Origin: Wyeomyia smithii
Taxonomy: Eukaryota > Arthropoda > Insecta > Diptera > Culicidae
DNA: 64,000 bases
NCBI RefSeq assembly: GCF_029784165.1
Contig: NC_073695.1
Coordinates: 163,009,365-163,073,364, forward strand
Direction: 5' to 3'
A model generated the notes under the pieces. The model was not told the origin of the DNA and made no database searches. It saw nothing but the letters and a program-made list of their open reading frames with translations. The translations under genes and the position numbers were made by a program. Below are positions 33,083 to 44,753 of this stretch, one piece after another (the stretch's first letter is position 1; each line of letters starts with the position of its first letter).

Positions 33083-34683
33083 TCAGAGCCTTAAATCTTG
33101 ATATTTTTGATGTAAATTCGACAATTCAAATTTAAAATCAAAATAAAATATTCTCTGATTATGAAAAATAGGAACTATTGTTGCGCATGTCGCTTGGCCA
33201 TGCCATATCCACAAGTGCTGTTCTGATATGACTCCAATGGTCTGCTTCAAAAAACAAATGTAAAAACTGAAGCACCCACGATGATGGCATTCATTTGCAA
33301 GTCACATTTACTACCGAAAGCATGTATTTTTCTGCAATTGTGAGCACGGATTAAAAGTGTGTTTCGTTACTGTTGTTATATATAACTGTGTAAGCCAGTT
33401 CTATTGAAAAATATTAACGGTGTAAATAAAATAAACTAAACAGGTAGGAAATCTCGAGCTCGTTCAGGGTTGTTTAATGTGAGAGATATACATTAATTTG
33501 GAGGTTTTGCAAGTATTCTTTATATTTATGTAAAATAAATAATCGCCTACGAAATGTCATTTGACTAGGAACAGGTCTATTTGTTTTAATTCAGTATAGT
33601 GAATGTCAATAATTCATTTAAAATTTCAAATAACTTCAAACATGCCCTCCGTTCGTCGCATGTAAATTCGATTAAAATATTTTTTTACCTTGAACTAAAT
33701 TCAAAATTTAAATAGAACAAAATTTATTTGAAAATTTTTAAGGTACATTTAAAAAAATATGCGTTTAACGCTTATATTTAAAACTGATTGCAGTAGGTAC
33801 ATATGTCTGTTTCAAAACTACGTCATATTTTCGTATGCCTAGCAAAAATTATAACCGATCAATGTCTATCAAATCAATATCTGTTAGAACACCGTTCAAC
33901 CAAGTTGGTGCTGAAAGCTATTCCTTCTCGATGAGTCAATTGCAACTTTGGCTCTATATCTCCACATGTCTCTCCCTCTGGACCACTCCTTGTATTTTCG
34001 CTTGAATTTTGGGAAAGTGACAACGGTGATGAACCAGCCTGCGCCTCAAATCGTGCAATTGCATTAATCTAGACATTCTTTCGGAGCACTTGGTGAACAT
34101 TTTATTAATACGTTAAAACCGTGTTTTTTACGAGGAATAGGAAAAAGTTAGATCTATGTGGAATTTTTCGAATATTCTTCAAACTTCATTTTTTGCATAT
34201 AATGTATGACCCCACTTCACCCCAATGCTTTAGAGATGTTGAGAAAGGAGGAAAAAAAAATATTCAAGCCGTTATATCATTATTACGAGTTTTCCGACAC
34301 TCGTTATGTTATTTTTCATTTTTATTTTCAACGAATTTCATTTTCAACAAATTTTATTCAAGATATTCAAGATATTCCTTTTTGTTCTCCTCGGTATTTT
34401 TGCAAATGGTGTTTATATGCATCAGAAATTGTTTACAAATAATCTTGCAAAAAAAAAATGGAAAACGAATGAAACATTTATAAAAGTTTGAAGGTGCATT
34501 CTGACTTGTCTTTTTGCATAATTGCCGCTATCTTGAACACGGAACTCTTAACCAGACTAGCAAGCTTCAAACACGTTCAAATATTCACGAGCTAACGTAC
34601 GCGCTGGTGAAGGATGCTGAATGTCAGCTAGCGTGAGTGCGACGTGGCTTTTGGAGAATTGTCTTCATTAGGAAGATATAAAA
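33083..34683. other. AT-rich spacer, nothing recognised
   Basis: About 1.6 kb without a defensible gene. Overlapping short frames at 34121-34491 include CKWCLYASEIVYK, which could be a decayed transposase remnant, but the evidence is too thin to call. Confidence 0.45.
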
Positions 34684-34838
34684 GGGATCATTCATATAAT
34701 ACATAACGAGCTCAGGGGTGGGGGGTATTCAGCGAATCGTTACACTGCGTGTGGCAAATATGTAAAATTTCGTTATGTGGGGGTGGGTGGGTATTGAAAA
34801 TTGCCAAATTCCGCGTTATATAGTATTTGAATGGTTCC
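34684..34838. mobile_element. Short MITE
   Basis: The left end GGGATCATTCATATAATACA and the reverse complement of the right end (GGAACCATTCAAATACTATA) pair over about 30 bases, enclosing a G-rich middle (GGGGTGGGGGG, GTGGGGGTGGGTGGG). 155 bp, no coding capacity. Confidence 0.65.
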
Positions 34839-35607
34839 AAAGATACATAACAATGTGACAATGTTTTGTCTATTACAAGCAATTTTTTACCCTCTCTAAA
34901 GAATGCTGAGTCTAAAGGGCAGACTATTGTATTCTTGAAAAGTGGGTAATAAAGCGTGCATCAGTTCAAAACTCAGAATGAATGATGATGGTCCCACCTC
35001 TTACCCCTACAAAGGTTTGAGAAAGACGATTTATCTACAAGATAATTATTATAAGACAATTAAACCAGATAAGCAAACAAAACGAACTGGTTTTCATCAC
35101 AGATATAAATTTCTTCACAATTGATCCAATGCTTTGCAGCGATTCAAATAGAGAAAATATTCGTCAAAAATCAAGTAATTCATCGACAAAGCGTTGTCGG
35201 TATCAATTTATTTGCAACTGTCAGCCAAAAGACATTAATTTCATCTGAGTTAAGCCAACATCCAGTGTAATCATCCACAAAGTCGATACAATCCCGACGA
35301 GGCCATTCCTGCGGTGATCAGCAAGCAAAGCACAAGTCCAGCTGTCAACTTCGATGTGATTTATAAGAGAGCCCCCACCTAGGGAAGTCGAAAATATTTC
35401 CAACTCGAAAATATCCTAGACCGGCTAGGAAACCAATGTCCAATAACAACCAACAGAACTAAAATCGTTCCGATTACTCTGACGAGTATCTTGATAATGT
35501 CAAAATAAAATAATAAAGGTATTCTCCATCTCAAATGATTAAATTTCTAAATTCAGTCCTTCATATCTGATCATCGCGCGCGATTTTCAAACCTTCGTAG
35601 ACTACTC
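34839..35607. other. Spacer with inverted copy of the 16.5-kb repeat
   Basis: Bases 34975-35120 are the inverted relative of 16500-16640. A minus-strand frame at 35221-35403 (HIEVDSWTCALLADHRRNG) has ordinary protein-like composition but no family I can name; it could be an exon or repeat fragment. Confidence 0.4.
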
Positions 35608-35790
35608 TTTTTTATTTTATACTACATCAATAATTACAAAATCCATCATCACCCTCGTGACGAACATAATAGTTTTTCAGTGCTACCATATTCCTTTAAA
35701 AAGCTATATAAGCAGAGTCCACAGAGATCATCCGTTACAAGAACTTCGTCAATTACAGTTTAGCTAAATTAAAAAAAATTAAATAACTGC

Positions 35791-38556
35791 TTAAAATTCA
35801 GCTTTGACGTGTGAAATGCATAGTCTCTTGAATTCTGATAGCGTCGCCGTACGTCTGATGTGTCTAGGCATCGAATTGTATACATTTATTCCTTTAAAGA
35901 ACAATGAATTTTGTGAAGCACTAGTTAAAAAATGTGGTGTTCTAATTTCTCCCGCATTTCTTGTGTTATATCTATGGATGTCACTTCCTCTAACAATTCG
36001 ATCACACAAATATCGGGGCAGCAATCCATTAGCTACTTTAAAAATGAACACCATTGTCAGAAAAACAATTCGTTGCTTCACCGATAGCCATTGCAAAGCG
36101 TCAAGCATCAAGGACGAGGAAGTGTATCTATTGCATCTCAAAATCAACCGCATTATTTTATTTTGCAAACGCTGCAATCTCGATATTTGTGTTTCATTTG
36201 CCAAAAATAAAATGGAAGTGTCTAAATGAGGAGAGATGATTGATTTATAGAGATGGATCTTGCTGAAAGTATTCAACTCCTTTTTCAAACGACAGAGGAT
36301 TCCATATTTCTTGGCAATTTTCTTGATGACATTATCAATGTGAACATTGAACTTTAGCTTGTCATCAATAATCACGCCAAGATATTTGATATCACTCACG
36401 CGATCGATTGTCTCACCATCAATTTCAACTGAGACATTTTTATTTACACGGTTTCGCGAAATAATCATGAATTTTGTTTTGTTGGTATTCAATTTTAGCT
36501 GTTTGAATTTCAACCATCCGCTCAGCGATCGCAAATCTTTGTTTAAATGCAATATGGATTCTTCGAGATTTTTAGCTGCAATGAACAATACTGTGTCATC
36601 AGCAAAAAGATTTATGTCACAAAAACGTAAGACTCTTCTCATATCATTAATGTACATAATAAACAAAATAGGCCCTAATACACTTCCCTGAGGTACACCA
36701 AGAGTGTTCCTTATGGGATCAGAGGTAAAATCATTGAAAATAGTCCTTTGAGTTCTGTCACACAAGTAGTTTTCAAACCATTTGTATGCAGTACTCGTAA
36801 TTCCAAAGCGCTTTATAGTTTGTAACAATAAGGGCCTAGAAATCGTTTCAAAAGCGCGTTTAAGATCCAAAAACACCGCAACAATAGTATCCTTACGCTC
36901 AATGTTTTCTTTCCATTTTGCTAACACCAAATTCAATGCAGTTTCACAAGAATGGCCTTCCCGATATCCTGATTGTTCTGGTATCAGCAAACCGTTAGCG
37001 TTCAAATATTGTAACAGTTGGCCTTTTACAGCAAGTTCTAAGATTTTCTCTAAAGTGTGCAACATATTGATAGGACGAAACTCTTCGGCTTTAATCGTCC
37101 CAGCAACTTTTTGTATCGGAATAACTAACGACTCCTTCCAAATTTGTGGCACGTGCCCCGTTTGTAATGATTCGTTTATAAGGCCAAGTAGATCGTGCCC
37201 AATTACATGAAAACAATCTTGAATAACTCTAGCATTAACGTTATCAATTCCAGCCGTTTTATGAAGAGAAAAACATATGTTTTTGAGTTGTTCTAGTGTA
37301 AGTTGGTGAAAGCTTTCAAAACTACAATTAACATTATACGGCCGTTTTATTTCATTCGGTTCATTAGCCAATTCAATTGATTTATTGATCAATGAAACAC
37401 TTTCGATGAAATAATCATTGAACTTACTTGCAATTGTTGCTTCAGAATGTTCTTCAATGCCATCAAAAGTTATGGACCGCGGATTAAAATTGCAAGGTTT
37501 CAGTAATGACTTCAGTATTCTCCATAACTCTTTGCTGTTGTTTTTATGTTGATCAATTTTCCCCTGTATATATTCGCTCCGTGTTTTGTTCAGAGATTGT
37601 GAATATATATTCCTAGCAACTGTATAATTGTACCAATCATTATCATTTGTTGTTCTACAAAACTTCTTGTACAATTTGTCTCTTTTTCGCCTGAGGCGCA
37701 AAAGATTTAGATTGTACCAGTTGTTCGAGTTCTTAACAACAACATTCTTTTGTTTGACTAACTGATTAGTACAGTTTTTTAAAACATTGTACAAAATAGT
37801 TGCTTTATCATCAAGGCTACGGGATAGGGAAAAGTCCAAGTTTCTTGCAACAAGCTCCGAAACCTTTTGTTTCGAGTAATTTTTCCAGCACTTAAATTTC
37901 ACTTGATTTATTTTACTTCCCGTACCACAATTATTTATAACAATCGTTTCATGATCGGTAACTTTTAAATTGGGACTCACCATTGCAGAAACGGAGTCAA
38001 AATTAGTATAAACGTGGTCAATCAAAGTCCTACTATGTCTGGAAATACGGGTATACTCATTGATTATTTGTTTCAAATTGCAAAATTCGGCTAAGCGCTT
38101 CAAATGATTTGAATTGAGGTTATCGCGCCAATTCATGTTAAAATCTCCGGTAATAAGGTTAAATTTACTACAATGCACAAAAACTTCGAACCAAGTTTCC
38201 AAAATCTCCATAAAACGCTGGTCACTTGAACTGGGAGAATGATAAACAACACCATAATTACCCATCTTCATGCCACCTTCCACCGTAATGCCCAAGAACC
38301 AGTTTCCATCAATTGCTTCGTTGTGGCGAAGATTGAATCGAATTGATTCCTGTGCATAAATAGCAACACCGCCAGTGTGTCTGGAATGCGAGCAACAAGC
38401 AGCTATTTTGTATCCCGGTATAGAGTATTGGTCGAACGCATCAATATCTACAATGTGAGTTTCTGATAAAAATACCAAAAATGGACGCTTTTCCTCTACA
38501 ATCTGTCGCAAAGCAACGTAGTTTGTAGATAACCCTGCAATATTCAAATACATCAT
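35791..38556 (-). CDS. LINE ORF2: endonuclease plus reverse transcriptase
   Basis: About 921 residues from the first ATG at 38556; an upstream GTG in frame is unlikely to start translation. Endonuclease: LNIAGLSTN, LVFLSETHIVD (catalytic Glu), GGVAIYAQES, YHSPSSSDQRF, LITGDFNMNW (Asp), RTLIDHVYTNFD, TDHETI (His). RT begins about residue 440: FRPINMLHTLEKILE, QSGYREGHSC, AVFLDLKRAFETI, GVPQGSVLGPILF and FADDTVLF (catalytic). A LINE-type C-terminal domain ends HIKRLCISH-like (here FKRLCISHVKAEF). No stop or frameshift was seen, so this ORF may still encode active enzyme. It functions in target-primed reverse transcription. Confidence 0.95.
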   Translation of the reverse strand: MMYLNIAGLSTNYVALRQIVEEKRPFLVFLSETHIVDIDAFDQYSIPGYKIAACCSHSRHTGGVAIYAQESIRFNLRHNEAIDGNWFLGITVEGGMKMGNYGVVYHSPSSSDQRFMEILETWFEVFVHCSKFNLITGDFNMNWRDNLNSNHLKRLAEFCNLKQIINEYTRISRHSRTLIDHVYTNFDSVSAMVSPNLKVTDHETIVINNCGTGSKINQVKFKCWKNYSKQKVSELVARNLDFSLSRSLDDKATILYNVLKNCTNQLVKQKNVVVKNSNNWYNLNLLRLRRKRDKLYKKFCRTTNDNDWYNYTVARNIYSQSLNKTRSEYIQGKIDQHKNNSKELWRILKSLLKPCNFNPRSITFDGIEEHSEATIASKFNDYFIESVSLINKSIELANEPNEIKRPYNVNCSFESFHQLTLEQLKNICFSLHKTAGIDNVNARVIQDCFHVIGHDLLGLINESLQTGHVPQIWKESLVIPIQKVAGTIKAEEFRPINMLHTLEKILELAVKGQLLQYLNANGLLIPEQSGYREGHSCETALNLVLAKWKENIERKDTIVAVFLDLKRAFETISRPLLLQTIKRFGITSTAYKWFENYLCDRTQRTIFNDFTSDPIRNTLGVPQGSVLGPILFIMYINDMRRVLRFCDINLFADDTVLFIAAKNLEESILHLNKDLRSLSGWLKFKQLKLNTNKTKFMIISRNRVNKNVSVEIDGETIDRVSDIKYLGVIIDDKLKFNVHIDNVIKKIAKKYGILCRLKKELNTFSKIHLYKSIISPHLDTSILFLANETQISRLQRLQNKIMRLILRCNRYTSSSLMLDALQWLSVKQRIVFLTMVFIFKVANGLLPRYLCDRIVRGSDIHRYNTRNAGEIRTPHFLTSASQNSLFFKGINVYNSMPRHIRRTATLSEFKRLCISHVKAEF

Positions 38557-38592
38557 ATCGAATTGATTCACATTCCACTTGGAACTTGGTTG

Positions 38593-39929
38593 CTATTTAT
38601 CGAAACGCAGGCTGCTTTTTTTTTGCTCATACAATTTCTTGTAAACTGAGCATTCCGAGCTAGATGCTGCGTGGTTAACGTCCAAATTCATTTTGCGTTC
38701 TTTATTAAATTTTAAACAGTTAATGCATTTCGATACAGTGGAAGAACATTCAGATGTCTTGTGTTGCCCGCTACACAAGGAGCACTTTTCATCGTTTTTA
38801 CATTCTGTGCTCTTGTGCCCAAATTCTCCACATTTGAAGCATCTCAAAATGTTAATCGCTGGAATGATGTGGCACCGATCCCACCCAACATTCACTTTTT
38901 TCGCGGTCAACAAACTATTATACGACTTTTTATCGACTTCAATTACCACGTTGAACTTGTTATATTTGAAACGTGGATTTTCGTACATACTAATAACCTT
39001 GATACTATCGATAGAAACCGCCTCGTTTTGACTCTTTAAAAGGTCAATGAAGGCGTCAGGAGAATACTGATTACTCATACCCATTACTTTTAATCTTGGC
39101 ACCGGGGGAACGGGTACAACAGCTGTGTAGCTTTCACCAAGGTTGTTTTCAATACCAATTTTCACGATCTCTATGTTATCATTTGTTGCACACTCAACAA
39201 TAACTGAGCCATCTTTCCCGTTTCTAAAGTTACTTATTTTGTGGGTCTTCGGATCTAAACTCGACTTTAAAAATTCCCTTGTAGCTTCACTACTCTGGGA
39301 GGACTCTTTTGGCTTGATCACAATGACTGGACCAGCCTTACGTTTTTTTATATTACCACGAACTACACTCGCAAAAGTTAAAACTTCTGTTTCGTTATTC
39401 GCGCAATTACCATCATCATTTAATTTACGTTTTTAGTCTTTTTTGCCACATTCCGATTCAAACTATCAGAATCCGACACATTATTGCCCATTTCAACTAA
39501 CTCCTGTCTACGTTTATTTTCTAAAAATGAACTAGTCATAATATCCATTTTTCCACTAATAAATTTATCAAAATCATCGCCTCTTTGCTTTAGAGTACTG
39601 ATTATATTTAAGCTCATTTCTTCCATCCCGCTCTTTAACGCGTTGCCTATCTGAGCAGTAATGTTGTTTTGGATATCTGCAACCAAACTTGAAATCTGTT
39701 TGATCTCCTGTCTTAGTGCATCAACATCCAAAACTGAAACATTCTGCTCGTCACAACTCTGAACTGATAGACAGTCGTTGCATTTAAACAGAACATTATC
39801 GCTTGCATTGATTAATTTCACTGAGGGTCCACTTATTCCACCGCAGCGAGAGTGAAATCTCCCTCCGCAGCGAAAACAGCAAACGAGATCGTTAATCAAG
39901 ACAATACATTTACACTTTACACATTCCAT
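38593..39929 (-). pseudogene. LINE ORF1: PHD-like finger, coiled region, zinc knuckles
   Basis: Begins MECVKCKCIVL at 39929. A PHD-like zinc finger occupies residues about 3-55 (CVKCKC...CCFRCGGRFHSRC...CNDC). A heptad-like helix follows (LRQEIKQISSLVADIQN), then a central domain and zinc knuckles near the end (CFKCGEFGHKSTEC, CSLCSGQHKTSEC, CINC). The two halves are in different frames: the first runs to about 39430 (AKKTK), the second continues with KLNDDGNCANN. A single-base indel there is the only defect seen. PHD plus knuckles suits CR1-group ORF1. Confidence 0.88.
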
Positions 39930-40199
39930 TTCAGCCTTACACAGTGGACGCTACGTACGGCGTCGCACAGGCAACAGAGACAATAGAAAAAAAAAACAGC
40001 ACCAAACAAACCAGCTCACACCGCAGTGAGTGGCGGAAAGAAATAACAAATTTATATCAAAACAGGTAGTAGTTACTACTGCACTTCTACTTATCCTGAT
40101 TGAGATCCTTAATAGGTACACTTTGGAATCACAATTTCCACTGTATACACACAATTTCACACGTAAATTAGTTTGAAAATTTCACAGCACGCAATAAAC

Positions 40200-41059
40200 A
40201 AACTATGATGTTCGCCATTACAAAGAATCCCACTTAGAAACTTAGAACTAGAAGAGCATTACTCATGATATTTTTTCCGTGCAAGGTTAATCGATTAGTA
40301 CATTCGTTGTTTAACTACAGTTTTCTTTAATACGCAATGAAATGTGTTTGTAAATGTCTTTTTTGATGTTTTGATGTTGATGTTTTATCAAACTTGTGTT
40401 TGTAAAGGGCATGGACGCATGGTCCACCATGGTGTTCATGATGAAGAAAATCTATACTGATTGTTTACTAGCCAGTGAAGGTTTTCTTTGAATTTTTGAT
40501 TGGTTCAAGTTCGATTTTCCAGGATCATTTCCAGTAAATATTGAGCCATTTGCAAAATAGAAATTTCATTCGATTCAATACAATTCTATTAATTTTTCAA
40601 ACTGTCAAAAGTATCTTCCAGTCGGAAGTAACAAACAGTTTTTGATCGGAGCAAAACTGTGTCAAATGACATAAAGTCGAAAATCGACCAGTATTGATAT
40701 GCATTCGAATTAGGGATACCATTTGTCCTGATTTAGCAGGACATGTCCTGATTTTGAGATCATATTTGGGTGTCCTGATTTATTTTTTATATTCTAGCAT
40801 TTGTCCTGATTTTTATAAGACATGCAAATATCTTCAATCACCATGCTCATATTGCAAGGCACAAGTCGGTAAGTTTTCAACAGAAACGTGAATGTTGCCT
40901 GATATTAGAAATAGTTGGAGATTGCCCAGTATTTTTTTTTTTTTTCATTTCTGGTTGCCAGTTCGAATTCGTCGTTGGTAATAATAAAAACAGAAGGACA
41001 TTTTTCTCCGATAAAAATCTTAAAGTAACATTTTATGAGGTAAAATTGTAAAATTTGAA
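40200..41059. other. Spacer with short repeats
   Basis: Bases 40645-40690 match the arm terminus of the long-arm element (GGAGCAAAAC, GTCAAATGACAT, GTCGAAAATCGACC). Bases 40720-40830 hold five TGTCCTGATTT words and the palindrome AGGACATGTCCT. No gene. Confidence 0.5.
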
Positions 41060-41859
41060 GTGATGACCGCTTTGCGGGCTAAGGGAAATAAAGGCGCCTA
41101 TTACAGTCAACAAGGTGAGCAGCGAGTTACTCGCCTGACCAATTTAGATATAACAGATGATGAGTCGGCTGGATCTCGGACGAGTAGCTCGTCTGCAAAA
41201 CTGCTCCACTCAGCTGTCACCAGACAAGTTTCACTCGCGTTTCCTAATACAACATTTTGCTCGTCAGTGACTCTAGGCGAGGCAAATTGCTCGCCTCGTT
41301 ACCTGTAATCGGTCCCAAAATCAGGAAAAATCTGCATTATTTTTTAAATATCAGGGAGATTAGATATTAGACCTGTCTATCTTGATACATGTTCAATAAT
41401 GTGGATAATTCACATTCACATCACAACACTAAAAATGAACGTACAAAAAAGTGTTGAATTTCTATTTATTTATTTTTGAAAATTGAAGTTATAACGCAAA
41501 ATTTGATAGAAAGCTTATAATGGAAAAATGAAAACCAAATTTTTCATATGTATGTTCTTTGATTTTTTATTTCTTTATAATTACCGATGAGGGATTTTTT
41601 TATTTTCTTTAGAATTACCGCTGAAGAATTGATCTTGTTCGACTCAGTGTCGATTTGAGAGGTGTGTTAAATTTGTTTCAGATCTCTGTATTACTTAACT
41701 ACATTCCTTTAAGCAGGTAAAACCAATTATGAGCAAACTGGTTTGACTCAGGTCCTAAAGACTCTCACTGCATCGTGGAGAGTAATTTTTCAATGTTAGG
41801 TATAACTTACACTAGTCTCAACGGCATGTTGGTTTTAATCAACATAAAACAATTCATGC
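41060..41859. repeat. CTCGCC/GGCGAG repeat, copy 1, then spacer
   Basis: 41085-41300 carries GAGTCGGCTGGATCTCG, GCTGTCACCAG, TTTCACTCGC and GGCGAGGCAAATTGCTCGCC, closely related to 42500-42615. Words GGCGAG and CTCGCC alternate and can fold. 41310-41859 is AT-rich with nothing recognised. The plus-strand frame through the repeat is not conserved in the other copy. Confidence 0.5.
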
Positions 41860-42240
41860 GGCGAATCGCATAATCGAGGGCAAGGAACGGAGGCGGCCTA
41901 AAGCCGCCGTGGTTTCCGCGGTCCAAGCCGGCCACCGACCCGCCGTCGGAAGCGGCGGCCTCCCGCATACAAACAACTGATCTACTGGTTTTCTAGGATT
42001 ATTCAAACAGGTTTTCTTTCTTTTAGTTAAGTCCGAACGAGCGGTAGCGAGGACAATAGAGTCGGCCAAAGGCCGCGAGTGTGTGTTGTTAAAAAAATAG
42101 ACCATTTTTGATTCTGCCATTCGTTATTCTGCCTTATGAAATATTCTGCCTTGTGAAATATTCTGCCTGTCGTAATTCTGCTTTTCGTGATTCTGCCTTT
42201 CGTGATTCTGCCTTTTGATTTTCTGCCTTTCGTAGGAGAC
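41860..42240 (-). repeat. Dispersed repeat family A, copy 2, with 15-bp tandem repeat
   Basis: Partner of 2978-3262. Extra GC-rich palindromes at 41885-41960 (GGCGGCCTAAAGCCGCC). The 15-bp array covers 42113-42235. The minus-strand frame FFNNTHSRPLADSIV...KTCLNNPRKPVDQ is open as in copy 1. Confidence 0.6.
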
Positions 42241-43115
42241 CCACGAATTCAGTAAGTTGTTTATTAGCTTCGTAATCAAACAATATTTGCCTGCCTAGTC
42301 AGCTAAGGATTCTTCATTTGATAAGTTTTTTATTCTTACAGAGATAGCAGGGCTACATCATGTAAAGTCAAGAACTTCCTGTCTTTTTACATTTGTTCCA
42401 AAGGTAATCTACGCTGGTGTTAGTGTCTGTACTGGTCCAAATCATGTGATGGGCATTTACATTTATCCAACTATAAATGCTCTGACCAATGTTGGTGTTG
42501 CAGATGGCGAGTCGGCTGTCACCAGCCAAATTTCACGTTCACTAATTCAAAATTTTGCTCGCCTTGCCAGTGACTGCAGGCGAGGCGAGTTGCTCGCCTC
42601 ATCTTCTGTAATAAAGGTCTTTGTTTCCTGCGATAACTTTACGACTCCTGGTGGGCAAAACACGTTGCCTAAACACAGTTAACGCAATACATATTTCAGT
42701 TTTGCCGTGGGTTGTTGTTATCCCCATCGCTGTCAAATTTCTTGGAATAAGTTCTGCCAGTGGTGGGCACCGCTAATTAAAAATTCAGCGACGCTGATCG
42801 CTAATCCGCTAATTGGAATATTTTGCTCGCCTAATCGCTTCTTTAGATGACACCAAAAAAATCTATTTTCTTACGTTTCGACCTCCTTTTTTGCTTTCAG
42901 CCATCCTTGAAAATAATTTATTTGCGTTCGTCCATCGAAGCGGACAGTTTAAACTCTCTTATTAATTATTACGTTAATTCTCATATGGGTTATATTGCTC
43001 ATCAAAACAAACGAAAGTAATTACTTTTGAGTGATGTAGCAATCATGTCAGCGTACTTCACTCATCAAACTTGCGCTTTCTAGATGTAATTTAAATGAAC
43101 CTTGCAACAGCTTTA
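42241..43115. other. Spacer with CTCGCC repeat copy 2 and a possible hAT-like end
   Basis: 42500-42615 repeats the GAGTCGGCTGTCACCAG / GGCGAGGCGAG module of 41085-41300. At 42757 CAGTGGTGGGCACCGC resembles an hAT-type left terminus and is followed by repeated CGCTAATC words, but no right end was found. No gene. Confidence 0.4.
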
Positions 43116-43900
43116 CTGCCGGTACCCGCATAACTGTCCCATACTGATTTTGGTCACTTCTGAGTTATCATCAGGAATCGACTCATATTTTCATATCATA
43201 TTTTCTGGAAAAAAATTATAATTGATACTTTTGTATGTAAAAACATCGAAAAAATACCAAGTTATTTTTGTCCCATATTGAAAGTACCCGCATTACAGTC
43301 CCACTGCATAGTGGTACAAACTGCAAACATATAATTTTGCTCCAGATTAGTGTATATCGGATTATTTTAGGCATATAGAGTATGTCAATTAATTAACTAG
43401 ACATATTTTTGTTTTCTGTAGTACAATCTATGACTCGGAAGAGACTGTTAGTGTCAGTAGGATCGTAGCGCTAGCCCCGCAATTGTCCTGTACACTAAAC
43501 AGTTGGCTGCGAAGTCTGTGTATAACAAACAGAAGGTCAAGTTCCGAATCGGAATGTAGCACCAAGGCTTTGCTTTTTTGGCTTTGCTTTTTAGTACAAT
43601 CTACGTTGCCAATGATACTGCCGATTGCTGGTTGAATTTATATGTGATGGGTCAAAACATGCGAGCACTTATAAATGTACCCGCATATTTTGTCCCATTT
43701 TGTCTTTTTTTCAAGATATATAACGTAAAACCAATTCCATCCATGATTTTTTGTTCTCAACGATAAACTTGTGGTGCCATGAAACTGTTATGGTTCTAGA
43801 TGTAATTGCTGGAAATCCGAAAATTCACGAATAATATTAAATCGCCGGTTTTCCCAACATGTTGTTTTTCATTATGGGACAGTTAACCGGGTACCGGCAG
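43116..43900. mobile_element. TIR element with CTGCCGGTACCCG ends, split by a SINE
   Basis: The left end CTGCCGGTACCCGCATAACT and right end (reverse complement CTGCCGGTACCCGGTTAACT), each followed by GTCCCATA, form a terminal inverted repeat of about 30 bp. TTTA flanks both sides (43112-43115 and 43901-43904), a candidate duplication. Internal TACCCGCAT...GTCCCA words recur at 43285 and 43675. A truncated SINE sits inside at 43431-43591. No transposase. Confidence 0.7.
43431..43591 (+). mobile_element. SINE, 5'-truncated copy
   Basis: Flanked by a 12-bp duplication TAGTACAATCTA (43419-43430 and 43592-43603). It matches the body of the full-length SINE at 62935-63153 (GACTGTTAGTGTCAG, GATCGTAGCGCTAGCCCCGC, AGTTGGCTGCGAAGTCTGTG) and ends in TTTGCTTTT-type repeats. 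It lacks the tRNA-like head. Confidence 0.9.
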
Positions 43901-43904
43901 TTTA

Positions 43905-44215
43905 TTAACAGCAATTTTGAAGTTGTCATGGTAACGTCATCAGTGATTTTTGTGAAAGAATGGTTGTATTTTCCGTGACTACGGCTTATCCAGAAAGTAC
44001 TCATTACAATGAAATCCATGCAGGAACTGAAATTGAAAATATTTTCTCAAATATAATATCACTGCTTTTAAATGCTTGCTACTAGTTTTGAAAATTTGCC
44101 GATTTGTTTTGAAAGCATTTTCATTCTTGAATTATATATAAATGAACAACTTCAACAAAGTTTGTTCACTGTTTTCAGAAAACTGTGATTGCATAGACTC
44201 TGTAGTTCTGGCGTA
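43905..44215. other. Spacer, nothing recognised
   Basis: AT-rich sequence between two MITE-type elements, with no gene or repeat recognised. Confidence 0.45.
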
Positions 44216-44341
44216 CTACCCGCATAATCAATAACCATAAACGGATGATAATCCATATGGTTGAACGATACCCCATACAGTCGGGACTATATCCCGAACT
44301 AGTTGTTAGGCACGTTTTATGGTTATTGATAATGCGGGTAG
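44216..44341. mobile_element. MITE with 26-bp inverted ends
   Basis: 44216-44241 (CTACCCGCAT, AATCAATAACCATAAA) and 44316-44341 are reverse complements except for one base. If TA is the duplication the element starts CCCGCAT. The end motif TACCCGCAT is shared with the neighbouring element 43116-43900. Confidence 0.8.
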
Positions 44342-44748
44342 CTCGCTCATCAATTGAACTTTTGAATTGAAAAATCGCATTTAATGTATCGTTGCAGAGT
44401 CTGTCACAAAGTTTTATTTAATCTTTTCTGACTATTTCAAATCTGTATGGTACAACATCTGTACCTAAACCAAGAAGTCGAGGTAATCTGTAGATTTTTA
44501 GATAAACCTGTACAGTTGGCAACAGTGATTCTTAAATATATTTTGTTTATATAACGTATTTTAGATGTTTTATTTAACTTTTAAGAGGAAGGCTCTTAAA
44601 AAATTTCCTCTCATGTAGAAGATATGCGAGGATTTTTGAATTAACGCGGTTTTTTACGCGAAACCGTGCTAATTAAAAAAATTTTTGGCGGGTTTTCGAA
44701 CTAACGCGGTTTGGGAACCAAAAACGTCTAAGTGTTTATTGAGTAAAA
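44342..44748. other. Spacer with GCGGTTTTTTACGCG debris
   Basis: 44640-44720 contains AACGCGGTTTTTTACGCG and ACTAACGCGGTTTGGG words related to the MITE interior at 5191-5417. Otherwise unremarkable; the last bases before 44749 form the left flank of the BEL element. Confidence 0.45.
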
Positions 44749-44753
44749 GACTT

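Larger units (their letters stand above)
35608..40200 (-). mobile_element. CR1/jockey-type LINE, near-intact copy
   Basis: Minus-strand non-LTR retrotransposon with ORF1 (38593-39929) and ORF2 (from 38556), 37 bases apart. The 3' end is at about 35608, just after an A-rich tail and a GATGATGGATTTT block shared with the copy ending at 16040. The 5' boundary, about 40000-40200, is not resolved. ORF1 and ORF2 form the usual bicistronic layout. Confidence 0.9.

Noticed and set aside
36782..37210. Long plus-strand frame opposite LINE ORF2
   Set aside because: Shadow of the intact RT frame; no independent motif.
42757..42850. Possible hAT left end CAGTGGTGGGCACC
   Set aside because: No matching right end or 8-bp duplication was found, so not called as an element.
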